A stretch of 64,000 bases of DNA from Icerya purchasi (taxonomy: Eukaryota; Arthropoda; Insecta; Hemiptera; Monophlebidae): the NCBI GenBank assembly GCA_039619475.1, contig CM077116.1:456753576-456817575 (forward strand), given 5' to 3'. A model generated the notes under the pieces. It was not told the DNA's origin. It searched no databases and worked only from the letters and a program-made list of their open reading frames with translations. Every line of letters begins with the position of its first letter. The first letter of the stretch is position 1. Below, piece by piece: positions 1 through 10,754 of this stretch. Made by a program: the position numbers and the translations under genes.

Positions 1-2860
1 CGAATCCGGCTAAGCCGTTTGAGCAGTAAAGCTGAACGAACAAACGTTTGAAGTTTTTCCAGCTATAGTTAATGTTTTATTTTCATTCTATTAAGTTAGC
101 AAAGTTTGCTCGGTGATACATCGGCGAAAGTCCTACTGCTATACTTTGATGTGTATGTTTATGTTTGGTGTCTCTTGTTTGACTGCGTTTGTGTGATTTC
201 TTTAATTGGACTTCGGTTATTACAATTGTCGGTTAATAGTCTCGATAGGAAAAACATGGCAACCGTAAGTTTGGCCATGTAGACACCTCGTACTATCTTC
301 TCAATTAAATAGGACTAGCGCCACTTATTCTGAGAAAATGACCGAAGCGACGACACTTTGACCGAAGGCCGAACACAGTTGGGAGCAGCGCGCACACTTA
401 TCAGTCAAATGGTGTAAAACACGATTCGACACCTTCAGAAACTTTGTTTGCTTTATCAGAGGGAAATTAGAGAATCGCGTAACCTATTGCGTATACTATG
501 TAATTTCTATCGCTCCTATCATTGGCCAGACATCATTTTACGCGTATATGAGTGTACCGTCAGTGATAAACGAAGGTGATTTGAAGTTCAGAATGTGTAT
601 GAACGATCATAAAGAGCGTAAGTCGAATCAGACAAGTTACGACAATTTGTGTGAACACGAAAAACACATTTCGACAATTCGTTTAGAGTTGTGTTCTTTG
701 GACGAAATTTAAGAGTCGCAGCGGAAGCGATTTAAAATTATCTTTATACGTTTATAATGTGTAGATATGCCAGTACTGTACATTTATACGAATAAATATA
801 ACGCACTGTTAGGAATACCTTTATCTAAAAAAAAATAAAAAAAAATATTTTTATTTATTTACATCGAAATTTTATTTTATTATTCAACTACTACATCGGT
901 AAGCAAATAGTTTATTTTAATTTTTTCAGTGTAAAATGGCTGTGGCACTCGAACCGATCCACTTAGAATTGCCTAACAAGCTACGGCAGTTAAGGCTTCT
1001 TGTTTTTAAGAAGATGTAAAATTATACCACTTAAAAAAAAGTATATATAAAGGTGGACAACGTGTATTACAAAAACTACGTCCCATTAGGATACTGGCTC
1101 TTGAAATAGATTGATGTCCTAAAAAAGAGCCCTAGAAGAAAAAAAAACCTTATAAAGTAGCGAAAATAGTATGGAGTGGAAATAAGCAATAATCCACTTG
1201 CTCTTGCCCATTCCGCGAGTTATGTTCTGGGACAGAATTTAGTGCGCGGGTTTGCAAAACAAACTTTTTAAGGCGCTATAAATTTAAAAATAGTTAAAAC
1301 AATATAATATTAACATGGCTACGCTCTCTTTTTACCATCGATCCTCCAATTTACCGCTATGTGCTGACACGTTCTATACCAACTACATCCGTTTGTTTCT
1401 AATATACATATGTGCTCAGTGTTATTGTAGTACGTACATGAAAGTATCTCATTAAAATAAACTTCTTTACACCCACCTAATTTCTCCCTACAGATACATT
1501 TGCATGAGCGCCCCCACTCAGTAACAGCACTCGAGCATACCGGCTGTAAGGAGGAGGTTTTAACTAAGTTGTTATTGGTGTGCTTGCATGTTTGCATGTG
1601 CTTTCAACGTCTTCAAAATTTATTTGCTATTGTGAAAGAGACTTTATATCGGATGAACCGGTAGAAAATTCACGAACAGATCGTTCCAAGTTGTGAAAAA
1701 CAAAGAAAAGAAAAAAACAAAATGACATTCAAAGTGCTCCGACAATAGCAACGTAACAGAAAAATCTGTTTATGACGCGAATACTTCAAAAAATTAAAAA
1801 CTCATAAAAGCTCGACGCAATAGAAAACTGTGAAGATGTTAAAAAAACACATTTAAAAGGAAGAACTTAAATTATAAACAAATAATCAAAAGTGTTAAAC
1901 GAATACACCGAGTATGACATACACCGCGTTTTTCTTTGTTGATATTTTTTTTTTATTCTTTTTCAGATTAAGCATATGTGACTATATCAGCTAATGTTTT
2001 CTTTCCCTATAGCTAGGTGAAGATTTTCTAAAAATTGTTTCTAGATTCCGTTTGTTATTTATGTCTTTTTATTCGTTATTTTATTTTATTAACTAATTAA
2101 CAAACAGAACAGTATAGGTACCATTTAAACAATCTGTTTTTTAGTGACATTAAAACATAGAAATGAAACGTACAATTCTATATTACTCGCCATTATCAGC
2201 AAGTTTATGATAGCATTTCTGTTCTTACGCAGTTTTAAATGTCACTAAAGTTAATATTGCAAGTTATTTAATGATGTATGTATTATCGTTGTTTTTACAA
2301 CATTGAAATCCAGTTATAGTAATTCGCGAAGGTTCCCCATTCCCAGAGACATTATAATCGAAAATTACGGAATACCAAAAATAATCTGAAATAAACGATA
2401 GCAAAATTGACCAAAACTGTTTAATTAAAAACTAAAACGCTCAAACGGGTGCACTTTTATCATCAAATTCAACACAATACTGAATGGAACATGTGACGTA
2501 CATTTTTTTGATGCTACTTTTCTCCTCACAATTCCAACACATTAAAACCGCCTGATTTATATTACAAAAGCAGAGACTACCTTATTTTTGCGAAGTTATT
2601 TTTGCTTACTTTGAAGTTTACCTGAATTTGACGCGTATTTAAAAATTCGTCGGCAGCCGCTAATATTGTTACCACAAAGATCGGTAAATTCAAATTTTAT
2701 TGGCGCATCGGCTGTTAATTAGAAGAAATTAATTTATTCTAGCCTGATAAGGACAAACTTAGCTTAATATTGCGCCCCTTTAGACAATTAGAAGGTGAAA
2801 GATGCGAATATTTTTCTAATACTGTAAAATATTTCACGAACTATATAGTTGCTTTAATCA
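1..2860. other. Non-coding sequence left of the transporter exons
   Basis: Apart from the tiny candidate ORF at 256-1019, no exon, repeat or RNA could be supported here. The stretch is AT-rich with homopolymer runs near 829-845 and 1950. The 92-codon minus-strand frame at 1319-1597 has no recognisable motif. The missing TM7-TM12 exons of the transporter were looked for on the minus strand and not seen. Confidence 0.5.
256..1019 (+). CDS. Putative tiny two-exon ORF (256-264 joined to 930-1019)
   Basis: ATG GCA ACC in a favourable context (AAAAACATGGC) is followed at once by a perfect donor GTAAGT (265-270). At 920-929 there is a T-rich acceptor TTTTTTCAG. Joining the two keeps frame (phase 0) and gives a 32-residue peptide beginning MATCKMAVALEP and ending VFKKM before a TAA at 1017-1019. 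A second in-frame ATG at 936 could also start it. No family is recognised. It may equally be the first exons of a longer gene using a donor before the stop, or chance. Confidence is low. Confidence 0.2.
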
Positions 2861-3040
2861 TTTAAACTAAACTACACAGATATTACAATTATATAGTATT
2901 ATTATTTATAAAAGCAATACTTTTTCGTAGTTGTTTTTGTAACCAACATGGTGATGTAGTTAGGCACTACGAAACATGTCGCTGTTGCTTTTATAAATGA
3001 TATGATTATACAACTGTAATTTCCGTGTAGTTTTAATTTA
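2861..3040. repeat. Hairpin MITE with hammerhead-like core
   Basis: Left arm (about 2861-2935) and right arm (about 2965-3040) are diverged inverted copies of one another; both contain an ACTACGAAA-like block followed, outward, by GCTTTTATAA and a GTGTAGTTTTA-type end. In the right part the sequence GTGATG-GTAGT-loop-ACTAC-GAAAC-ATGTC (2951-2980) resembles the conserved core of a hammerhead ribozyme, with a possible stem I of CAACA (2944-2948) and TGTTG (2983-2987). The essential C at the start of CUGAUGA is replaced by G, so this copy may be inactive. Penelope-like elements and retrozymes are known carriers of such motifs. Confidence 0.5.
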
Positions 3041-3354
3041 GCTTGATTTACATACGTAATACAGAAATGAATAATGTTTTATTCCTCAATACGTTTAATT
3101 TTTATTGAATAGAAAAACTTCTGCTGGAAATGTATCGCGTTCTCTGAAAATCTCACAACTACTTGTATTTCTTTTGTCATATCGGTAATTACTACTGTGA
3201 AACTAAAGAGGAATAGAAAGATGCGGTGTTGTGGTTGTATTTTAAAACGGCTGTATAACAGAAAATAGCAGAAACAGACGACGTCATACGGGTGCGAAAG
3301 CAGCAAGGCCTCGAAAATGTTTTTACGTAATTTCGCATTTATAACAAAGATTAT

Positions 3355-3560
3355 AGCAATAAGAAGGGGAGAGAATTAACAGTTAAATAGCAGTTCGGCC
3401 AGAGATAGAGAGAATGACAAGATATACGAAGCGCAGTAGGAACGTCAAAGACGTAAGCGAATAATGGAAACGATGGCAGAACATCGAAGTAAGGGGAAAT
3501 CAAGGAACCACTCAAACCGGCATGAGACAAAAGTGTTACTGATAACTTGTACAAGTTCGA
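3355..3560 (-). pseudogene. Family A LINE C-terminal scrap
   Basis: Translated on the minus strand in shifting frames, this stretch gives a pattern like RFEWFLDFPLLRCSAIVSII followed shortly by YCASYILSF. The same two blocks occur, further apart, in the C-terminal tails of better preserved Family A copies (for example 13702-14082). An internal deletion between the blocks is inferred. Short and diverged, so only moderate support. Confidence 0.4.
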
Positions 3561-4089
3561 AATATTCGAAATATGTACAAATTTAATCTCTTTAAGTAAA
3601 ATTAAATTAGCACAGGGGAAATATCTGACCCAGGTGTAATTTTCAAAACAGGAGTAACGGCAAAACTATGGACGCATAAAAATGTTGGTCTAATGTAAAA
3701 TCAACAACGGTCGAAGAATATCATCGAATAGGCACCGTGTTCACGTCGTTCGTTCGATGAAATACCGTTGAAAAACTAAAAGAAAGTTTTTCTAACCCTC
3801 AGCGACAAGTTCTGAACAAATTCCGTGAATAAGCAGTTTAACAATTCCGTTGTCGGTTGTGATAAAAGTGACCTTCTAAAAAGTAAAGTTATTTAAAAGC
3901 GGAATGCGAGGTCATCGGTAATTATTTCTGAAAAAAATGAAAAAGGTCCGTCACCTACAAAACCCTTTGCCACTATGTTACTAGAGGAAATGCACTTCCA
4001 AGTACGAAGCTTTTTTCTCGTAACGGTTCGGCAACTGCATCTTCCCCTAAACTTATTCGTTGAAAGAGGTATTTTTTAATATGCCGGAA

Positions 4090-4655
4090 TTTCGAGAAAT
4101 GAACGGGTGGACCAGGTCGCTCGGTCATCCATGATGTGCCCAATGTCACTATTTTCTTATGGTCCATTATCCCTAAGAAGTTTCCCCGGTCGGATGCAGT
4201 CTTCACACAGCGGAATCATGACTATTAAAACCTACGACGGAATCATGGTGGGCTCCAGTCGGAATGGAACGCAGAGTGTTCTCAGCAGACAATCGCCTGA
4301 GAACGCGGGACATACGTGTCCTTTTTCCCACAACTTCATCCTCAAACAAGCTCCAAAGCCAAATATACCTGCCCACCTTGTTCTATCCATGAATACCCAT
4401 CAGTTTCGCACATCTTGCTGAAATGCACATGTCCTAATGGGTTACGACGCGGCCAGATTACATCACTCGCAGACATCTTCTCAAATACTCCCGCCACCAT
4501 GAATAGCCTCATGATTTTCGTTCAGTCTAATAAGCTGAGGGGTCTGATTTAAAACGTGGGTCCACATACTGCGATAATCTAGGTAGTTACATGCACGGCG
4601 TAAATTATCACCCTCCCCCTTAAATGCCAAAAAAAGAAAAAAAAAAAATGCCGAA
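4090..4655 (+). pseudogene. 3' fragment of a non-LTR retrotransposon
   Basis: From 4316 to 4551 the frame reads YTCPPC...VSHILLKC...RRGQITSLADIFSN...MIFVQSNKLRGLI before TAA. This is the C-x2-C...H-x3/4-C block and short helical tail that ends ORF2 of I/R1/LOA-like LINEs. About 80 bases of 3' UTR and an A-rich tail (about 4628-4649) follow, as expected for a 5'-truncated insertion. The frame is shifted upstream (4107-4421 is a different frame), so the copy is dead. It is not the same subfamily as the Family A copies. Confidence 0.6.
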
Positions 4656-5331
4656 GTGACTGAGAAGGTTTTGGTTTTGAAATTTTCACAGCGAACTTAA
4701 AATCGGTATTAACTATAGAGAGGTCGCGAATGATACCGCCGGTATGATTTTTTTAGAGAGGGGCTCGTTTTGCCCCCAATATTTTACAGTCCAATTTTTT
4801 GTCCTAGGTCATTTCGGCTTTATTGCGTTCCGGTCCAGTTCTATTTCGAAGCAGATTTAGTTTAGTGTTGGTTAGTTTTCAACTTTTTTTTTTTTTTTTA
4901 AAATTAATATTACATTTAAAGCGTAAAGCAATCGTTAAATAAAAAAAAAACAAACTCGAAATTAGGAATTACTTGCAAAATAATGAATTAATCACTGTGT
5001 TAAATAAAATAACGGGAACATGATTATCAGCATAGGAATCTATAAGGGTATTGTAGTTATGACCGATAGTAGAGGAAGAAGAAGACAAACGAAGGGTGAT
5101 AAAGGCAGATGGACTCTTAATAAATACAAACAGGAGAGAGATCAATAAGGACAATGATCGAAAAGGATAGAATTCCTGAGGATTAGACTCTGCAACCCTA
5201 CGATGAAGAATATGGAATTGAAAAAAAGGAGAAAGCGATAGGTGACGAAGGAACATAAATGGAAATCTGTGTCAAAATGAAGTGATGAAGTGTATGTTTG
5301 GTTAAGATGAGAAAAACAATTAAATATTTAC
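4656..5331. other. Intron/intergenic sequence without recognised feature
   Basis: Left of transporter exon 5. It contains A/T homopolymers (4880-4900, 4939-4950) and a 95-codon minus-strand frame (4969-5256) of leucine/serine/phenylalanine-rich composition that is probably decayed LINE sequence but could not be matched with confidence to the other copies. Confidence 0.35.
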
Positions 5332-5646
5332 CATAAATACATCATAAGAATTAAATGAGTTCTTAAGCGGGCGGTGAAAAATAGTGTCTTTAAGAGGGAA
5401 AATATCGAGCCCGATGATTTCTGCGACTGGTCAACTGTGTGCGTTTCGTTTTCTCCTTCGCTCTCATCTTTCTTCAGTAACGTTTCTTGTTTTACCGCCG
5501 TAGAGGCAGGGTCGGTTTCTTGCGATAGTCCATTACTTATAGTTGATCTTGGATGATCTGGCTTTTTCACTATTTTTAAATTTTCCGATTCTCCTAGTTT
5601 AAATTTTCTCCGCGATTCTTTCCACTTTGTCGATTCAGGAACTATC
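5332..5646 (-). CDS. Organic cation transporter, exon 5 (cytoplasmic loop and start of TM7)
   Basis: Encodes the end of TM6, the long cytoplasmic loop and the start of TM7. The acceptor ...CACAAACAG precedes 5646 and the first G completes the TG|G tryptophan codon from exon 4, giving SVWIVPESTKW, the family's PES(P)RW signature with T-K in place of P-R. The roughly 75-residue loop is rich in Ser/Thr, Glu and Lys (KKDESEGENE), typical of regulatory phosphorylation loops, and ends TLFFTARLRTHLILMMYLW. The donor TATTTATG|GTAAAT lies at 5331, again phase 2. Exons for TM7 to TM12 (roughly 190 residues expected) were not found to the left, so the gene is partial in this window. Confidence 0.84.
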
Positions 5647-6700
5647 CTGTTTGTGCAACATATTAAATGAAAAAATTTTCTAATAAATAACATGTACATA
5701 ATAATATAAATATATGTGTAATACATGCAACGGTGAATCTTACGGTATTTCTAATCATGCGACGAAGTACCAAAGCAAATTGGAAAAGAAATCTGTCATT
5801 ACTTTTCTGGCAGTAGACATTAACTTAGTTACGTAGGACATTTTTTAGCTTGCCAGTAGAAATCTAAGAAGCCCTAATTGAAAGTGCTGAGAAAAATGCC
5901 TTATGTATAAAACGCTAGTTAGTCTGTTGGTGTCTAGTAATATTTGGAATTTCAGTCTGATTATCTGCTCGAATTCGTGTCGTATTCGCTAGATGCTGTG
6001 AATACTTCTTCGACATTATCCAGTTACCAGGAGTGCCAACAAGAGCATTTAGCCTATTAGATTGAACATTTAATCAACCAGTCTCTCACATGATGTTCCA
6101 ACTCCATATTGTGTGTCCTTTATTCTCTCACTACAGTCAACGTTGATCATACCAATTGTAGCAAAATTCCTATCCTCTGTACTTCATTATATTAAGATCT
6201 AATCCCTTCAGTATTTCCCATTTTGGCATTCCTAACTTATCGTGTCCAGTTATTTCTAATGAACTCCTCACTAAACGAAGAGCACGCACTGATGTTGCAG
6301 TTACAGTTACAAACAGGCACAGCTCGCAGTTAATTTTACGGGCTCGCTGTCGCATTTGCGGCCCTAACTGTAGATAGATGAATTCCTTGTCAGCCGGCAC
6401 TGCGGGCGCTGCTGTTGCAGTGTGGCCATAGTGTTGGGTGTAAATTCTGCTCATTTCCTTTTAACAGAATGTTAGGCGCTGTTTTCGCAGTCGTCGCCAT
6501 AAATATGATTAATGTTTCATAATTAAGAACTATAAACTTTGCTTTATAGTGATGGAGAAAGTCATTGAACTTTCGGATAATTGTTTACGGACGCTAAGCG
6601 CTGTGTTCTATATAGGTTTCGTTCTTGATGGATCTAACTGCTTTTTAAACATTCCGTGTTTCTTCTTCCTTAATTATTTATAGCCAGATTGCTTTGTCCG
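5647..6700. other. Transporter intron with diverged short repeats
   Basis: No coding exon seen. Related motifs of the form GGCGCTG-TGTTGCAG-TGTGGCCAT recur at about 6409-6436, 6474-6500 and 6711-6738, with weaker echoes at 6283 and 6593. The minus-strand frame 6170-6454 overlaps this and is judged incidental. Confidence 0.35.
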
Positions 6701-6789
6701 TTTGTACTGTGGGCTCTGTAATTGCAGATGTGGTCATGGTATGGCACAGCTAACTCCTTTTGCTCTTACCTTCGGCAATGTCATTTCTT

Positions 6790-6985
6790 TTCTTTTCAGG
6801 ATGCATACGTTTGGCATTTTTCGACGTTGATTGTTATTGTTTCTCCATCCTTGGTATAGCATTCTTTGTCAGATTCCGTTCCTTGTTACTCCTAATTGCT
6901 GCTATGTACACATGTTGATGGGTAATCGTCCGTTGCTGATAAGCCCAGGGAAAAACCCAAACAAGAAAAAAAAAACAGGCATTTC
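6790..6985 (+). mobile_element. LINE 3' tail fragment
   Basis: The segment ends in GATAAGCCCAGGGAAAAACC followed by an A-rich run (about 6950-6976). The same type of ending, a short GC-richer phrase with 'GCCCA' or 'ACCCATA' and then poly(A), closes the Family A copies at 22141-22181, 27270-27310 and 46921-46962. No coding part is preserved. Confidence 0.4.
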
Positions 6986-7300
6986 TCTCTATTTTGGTAG
7001 ATTAGCGTACATTTTTCGCTGCAAAACTGTGGTTAAGTTATCGCTATTTTTATCATAGTGAAATTATGTTCATACGTCTAATTTATAAGTATGCTAGGAA
7101 ACGGTAGTATTGCGAACTAGCGATTATTAGATTGACAATTTAGAAAAGTTTATTAATGTAAGCAGTCACTTTTAAATAGATTCTTTAATATGGTTGTATT
7201 TTTCTTTAAATAATATTTGTAATTTTTTTTTTTTTTATTATAAGACGAAGGTACTGTGTAGTATATCTTATCATATAAGCAAAAATTATATATATATATA

Positions 7301-8618
7301 CACCCTGTCAAGAAAGTATCGGGAATTGTCAATTTAAATCTCCCGGGTAATAGCTAGGCAGATAATTTTTTTTTTCCAGGTTGGTACAACTGTTTTGTAT
7401 TATGATGCCTATTTTTAGCGCGATCTGTCAACCAGTGTGTTTACAGCAGCTGTTAAAATCAGTCGACCTTGAAGGTTTTGTCGAAGTTTTACAATGAGTG
7501 AAAATATTGAACAACGTACTTGTGTTAAATTCTGTGTTTCGAACGAAATTTCTTGTGCCGATACACTGAAAATGTTACAGAAGGCTTTTGGTGAATCTGC
7601 TTTATCAAAAACGCGGGTTTACGAGTGGTACAGAGCGTTCAAGGATGGTCGGGAGACGGTCGAAGACATGCCTCGCTCTGGACGGCCTTCAACGAGTATG
7701 ACCGATGATAACGTCGATAAAATCAAGGAAATCGTTGCTGAAAATTGTCATGTGAGCTTGAGAGAGATGGCTCATGGATTGGGCATGTCACACGAGAGCG
7801 TACGTACGATTGTGCACGAAAAATTGGGTATGCAACGCGTTGCGGCTCGGCTTGTTCCGAAAGACCTGAATTTCTTTCAAAAAAAGTACCGAGAACAGGT
7901 AGCTGCAGACATGCTGGATCGAGCCAATTTGGATCCTACCTTCTTGGAAAAGATAATTACTGGTGACGAGACATGGGTGTACGAGTACGACACGCTTACG
8001 AACCAGCAATCGTCCGAATGGCGGCCAATTGGCGCGCCAAAGCCGAAAAAACCTCGCCAAAGCCGATCGAAAGTGAAGATCATGTTGATTGTTTTCTTCG
8101 ATATTCGAGGCGTGGTACACTATGAATATGTGCCAGCCGGACAGACAGTCACCAAAGAGTTTTACTTAAGTGTTTTGAGACGTTTGAGAGAGGCTATCCG
8201 TCGTAAACGTAACGATTTGTGGGTCGACAATTCTTGGATTCTCCATCACGATAATGCGCCGTCTCACAAAGCCATAATTGTGAATGAGTTTTTGGCCAAA
8301 CACTCGGTAAATATCATCGAACAACCGCCGTATTCACCAGATTTAGCACCCTGCGACTTCTTCCTATTCTCAAAACTCAAATTTCCGCTACGGGGAATGC
8401 GCTTCGAATCGATTGATGACATCAAGACGAATGCGACGCGAGAGCTAAAGGCCATCCCGGAAACCGCCTATCAGAAGTGCTTTGCCGAGTGGAAAAAGCG
8501 TTGGCATATGTGCATCGCTTCGAATGGATGTTATTTTGAAGGTGACAAAATAAATTTGGATGAAAATTAAAAATTGTTCGTTTTATTTAACAATTCCCGA
8601 TACTTTCTTGACAGGGTG
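7301..8618 (+). mobile_element. Full-length mariner transposon
   Basis: A 1318-bp Tc1/mariner element. The first 28 bases (7301-7328, starting CACCCTGTCAAGAAAG) and the last 28 bases (8591-8618) are perfect inverted repeats. It is flanked on both sides by TA (7299-7300 and 8619-8620), the target dinucleotide these elements duplicate, and it sits in a TA-rich stretch inside a transporter intron. It contains one uninterrupted transposase gene. Perfect TIRs and an intact gene indicate a recent insertion, possibly still mobile. Confidence 0.93.
7494..8570 (+). CDS. Mariner transposase (DD34D)
   Basis: A 358-residue transposase that binds the terminal inverted repeats, excises the element and integrates it at TA. 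The N-terminal half carries the two helix-turn-helix units of the family (about residues 10-50 and 75-115, with YEWYRAFKDGRE and the GRPS hinge between). The catalytic triad is visible: D in ITGDETWVYEYD (about residue 156), D in HHDNAPSH (about 249) and the third D in YSPDLAPCDFFLF (about 284), spaced 34 residues after the second. RLVPKDLNFFQKK replaces the WVPHEL block of other mariners, as in some subfamilies. ATG at 7494 has a good context (TACAATGA) and length matches the usual 340-360 residues. No stop or frameshift is seen. Confidence 0.95.
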   Translation: MSENIEQRTCVKFCVSNEISCADTLKMLQKAFGESALSKTRVYEWYRAFKDGRETVEDMPRSGRPSTSMTDDNVDKIKEIVAENCHVSLREMAHGLGMSHESVRTIVHEKLGMQRVAARLVPKDLNFFQKKYREQVAADMLDRANLDPTFLEKIITGDETWVYEYDTLTNQQSSEWRPIGAPKPKKPRQSRSKVKIMLIVFFDIRGVVHYEYVPAGQTVTKEFYLSVLRRLREAIRRKRNDLWVDNSWILHHDNAPSHKAIIVNEFLAKHSVNIIEQPPYSPDLAPCDFFLFSKLKFPLRGMRFESIDDIKTNATRELKAIPETAYQKCFAEWKKRWHMCIASNGCYFEGDKINLDEN

Positions 8619-8620
8619 TA

Positions 8621-10077
8621 TATATAAAATGGCTTCACAGAAAGGTCTCCAACGATTTTGATGAAATTCATGAATTAGGAGTTTTAGAGTCTAAAAGTCG
8701 GTTAGGTTTATTTTTTATTTACTGTCTTCTATTACCAGCTTTTGTACCTTTATGAAGTATGATAATTTAATTTACTGAAAAGCGGGTTTCATGGTTCACT
8801 TTGAGACAATTTCTCCTAACGTGCTCCAGAATAGGTCTTATTTTGAAGTACTGGTCATTTTCGTATTGGTCAACATTTCTATTATTTACAAAATGTAAAT
8901 TTCGTTTTATTGAAGTTTTGAGACCAATAATCTCTAACTGATGGTAGATTTATTATTCTCATTATAAGCAGCATCGCAATAAAATTTTGAATTTCATAAG
9001 CATTTGTATCGACTCATTTAGACATATTTTGGACGCTATACAAATTAGTTTCATTACATTCTTCATTTATAAACATAGAAAAATAATCGTACGGAATAAG
9101 TTCTTCTGCGTTATAGGTAAGTTCTCTGTCGCTAATATTAACGTCAAATCTGAAGTAACTTTTTTTCCAGTAAAAATACATTTAAACTTTTTCGATTAAT
9201 TTTCTTTCCTTTATTTCCAAAGGAATATCATCCGGTAGAGTAACAATTTGTATTGATTTTCTTTTCAATATTCTGGAAGAACGTCTATCTGTTTCTATAC
9301 AGGTGTTTTTTATATTGTCTAAAGGTGTCGCATTGACTTAAGGCTCCTGATAATTAACTTCTATAAATCGTTGAGCAAATGAGGCAATTTTATTCGGAAT
9401 TATAATATTCTCTGTAAGTGATTTTTTTATTGGTGTCATTTCAACCACTGATTCTTCATTTTCATTGTCTAATTTGAATAAAATTCAGGTAGAAATACAT
9501 CGGATAAGTAAAAATATAAACTTACTGGTTACTATATTTTTATTGATTTCGTTCGGTCAACATTCTTATCAGGCGCGCACGTAGGTATACATTTTTAAGC
9601 CTTTCTTCGATAATTTTCCTACACTCACTACTCTCTGCTGAATAGAATATTTAACTTTAAATTTTCATTTGTAATATTTTTATACTTGTTTGATTTTCAA
9701 ATTTTTAAAAACTACAGAGTATTTAGTACAAATTTTGCGTATATTACGTGTAATGGGGCTACCGGACTCGTTGAACCATCTCATACCGAAGTGCTTGATT
9801 CTTATGTAAACATAATTGAGAATTTGAATATAAAAGGTAAAAAAATTAAAAGCAATTATGTCGATAATATCTTTTGTTTATTATAATTTCAATTAAATAT
9901 CGCGTCTATTCGTATGATACAACTTGAAGCAATCCATTTTTACTCACCTGATAGAGCTTTTATTTCGACTAGTTCTCTCTTTCCGGAATCAAAAGACGGT
10001 GCTTCCGATTCACAATCTAAATTTACATTCAGCATTTCATCCTCAGAATATATATATATTTTTTTAAAAGAACATAA
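8621..10077. other. Transporter intron, no recognised feature
   Basis: AT-rich sequence with short chance frames only (for example 8987-9199 and 9686-9886). No splice-flanked exon, repeat or RNA could be supported. Confidence 0.4.
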
Positions 10078-10751
10078 GGGGGCCATACATTAATTACGTG
10101 AGCTCTGTATGGGGGGGGGGGATCCCCAGCAAAATCTCATCAAATCTCGCTTAAACCGAGGGAGAATAATTGAAAATCTCACGTCAACTTTTAAAGAATA
10201 TATATACATTAAAGTAAAGTAAAGTAAGTCGCATATCCTTTAGCAAGGTGTCGAGGGTTGTGAAGTTAAGGTTTACGGTGTACTAAGCCCAACGGCACTA
10301 ATGACGAGTAGGGTTTGCTAGTTCCTTTCTCTCATATGTACATTATTATATGGACAATAACAAAATTATTAAATTTTTCTTACACTTTTTTTTTTGGAGT
10401 GTCCCATTTTTCACGTTGAAAAAATTTCATGTTATTAAAAATTTTTATTTCGCGAATAAAAAAAAAATTAAAAATAAAACGTACAGAGTTTTTAAAAGAA
10501 AAAAAAAACTGGTATAGTACACGAATGCCCATGGAGTAAGTGAAAAATTAGGAAAGGTGATGTTGTCTGTTTTTACTTTTAATTTGACTAAATTTAAATA
10601 AATTAACAAATAAATTGAGGGCTTTAACAATTGTAGTGTAAATTTCACGCGAGAAAGAGGGGGGTCTCACCAAATCTCACTCAATTTCAGCAAAAAGGGG
10701 GGAGAATTTAAATTGAAAGAAAAACAGCTTACGTAATTAATGGATGACCCC
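10078..10751. mobile_element. Non-autonomous DNA transposon (Harbinger-like MITE)
   Basis: The ends form a terminal inverted repeat of about 25 bases: 10078-10103 begins GGGGGCCATACATTAATTAC and the complement of 10727-10751 begins GGGGTCATCCATTAATTACG. TAA stands next to both ends (10074-10077 region and 10752-10754), compatible with the 3-bp TWA target duplication of PIF/Harbinger elements. Both subterminal zones hold G-runs and AAATCTC repeats. There is no transposase frame. A SINE copy has inserted inside (10210-10332). Confidence 0.6.
10210..10332 (-). repeat. SINE copy 1 (5'-truncated)
   Basis: Minus-strand copy of a short repeat found three times in this window. It shares the phrase AAGCCCAACGGCACTAATGA and the flanking GTGAAGTTAAGGTTTACG with 38851-39040 and, in opposite orientation, with 17550-17828. 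Its tail on the minus strand is pyrimidine-rich (repeated TTTAC). The tRNA-like head is missing. Confidence 0.6.
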
Positions 10752-10754
10752 TAA

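Noticed and set aside
1319..1597. 92-codon minus-strand frame rich in Cys
   Set aside because: No recognisable cysteine pattern, no splice sites at matching phases with the transporter, and no family similarity.
4969..5256. Minus-strand frame considered as the missing transporter exon with TM7-TM8
   Set aside because: It does not begin with the needed split tryptophan codon context, lacks the GRR/K motif of that region, and its order of residues does not fit the family.
7788..8120. 110-codon minus-strand frame within the mariner
   Set aside because: It is the complementary-strand shadow of the transposase gene.
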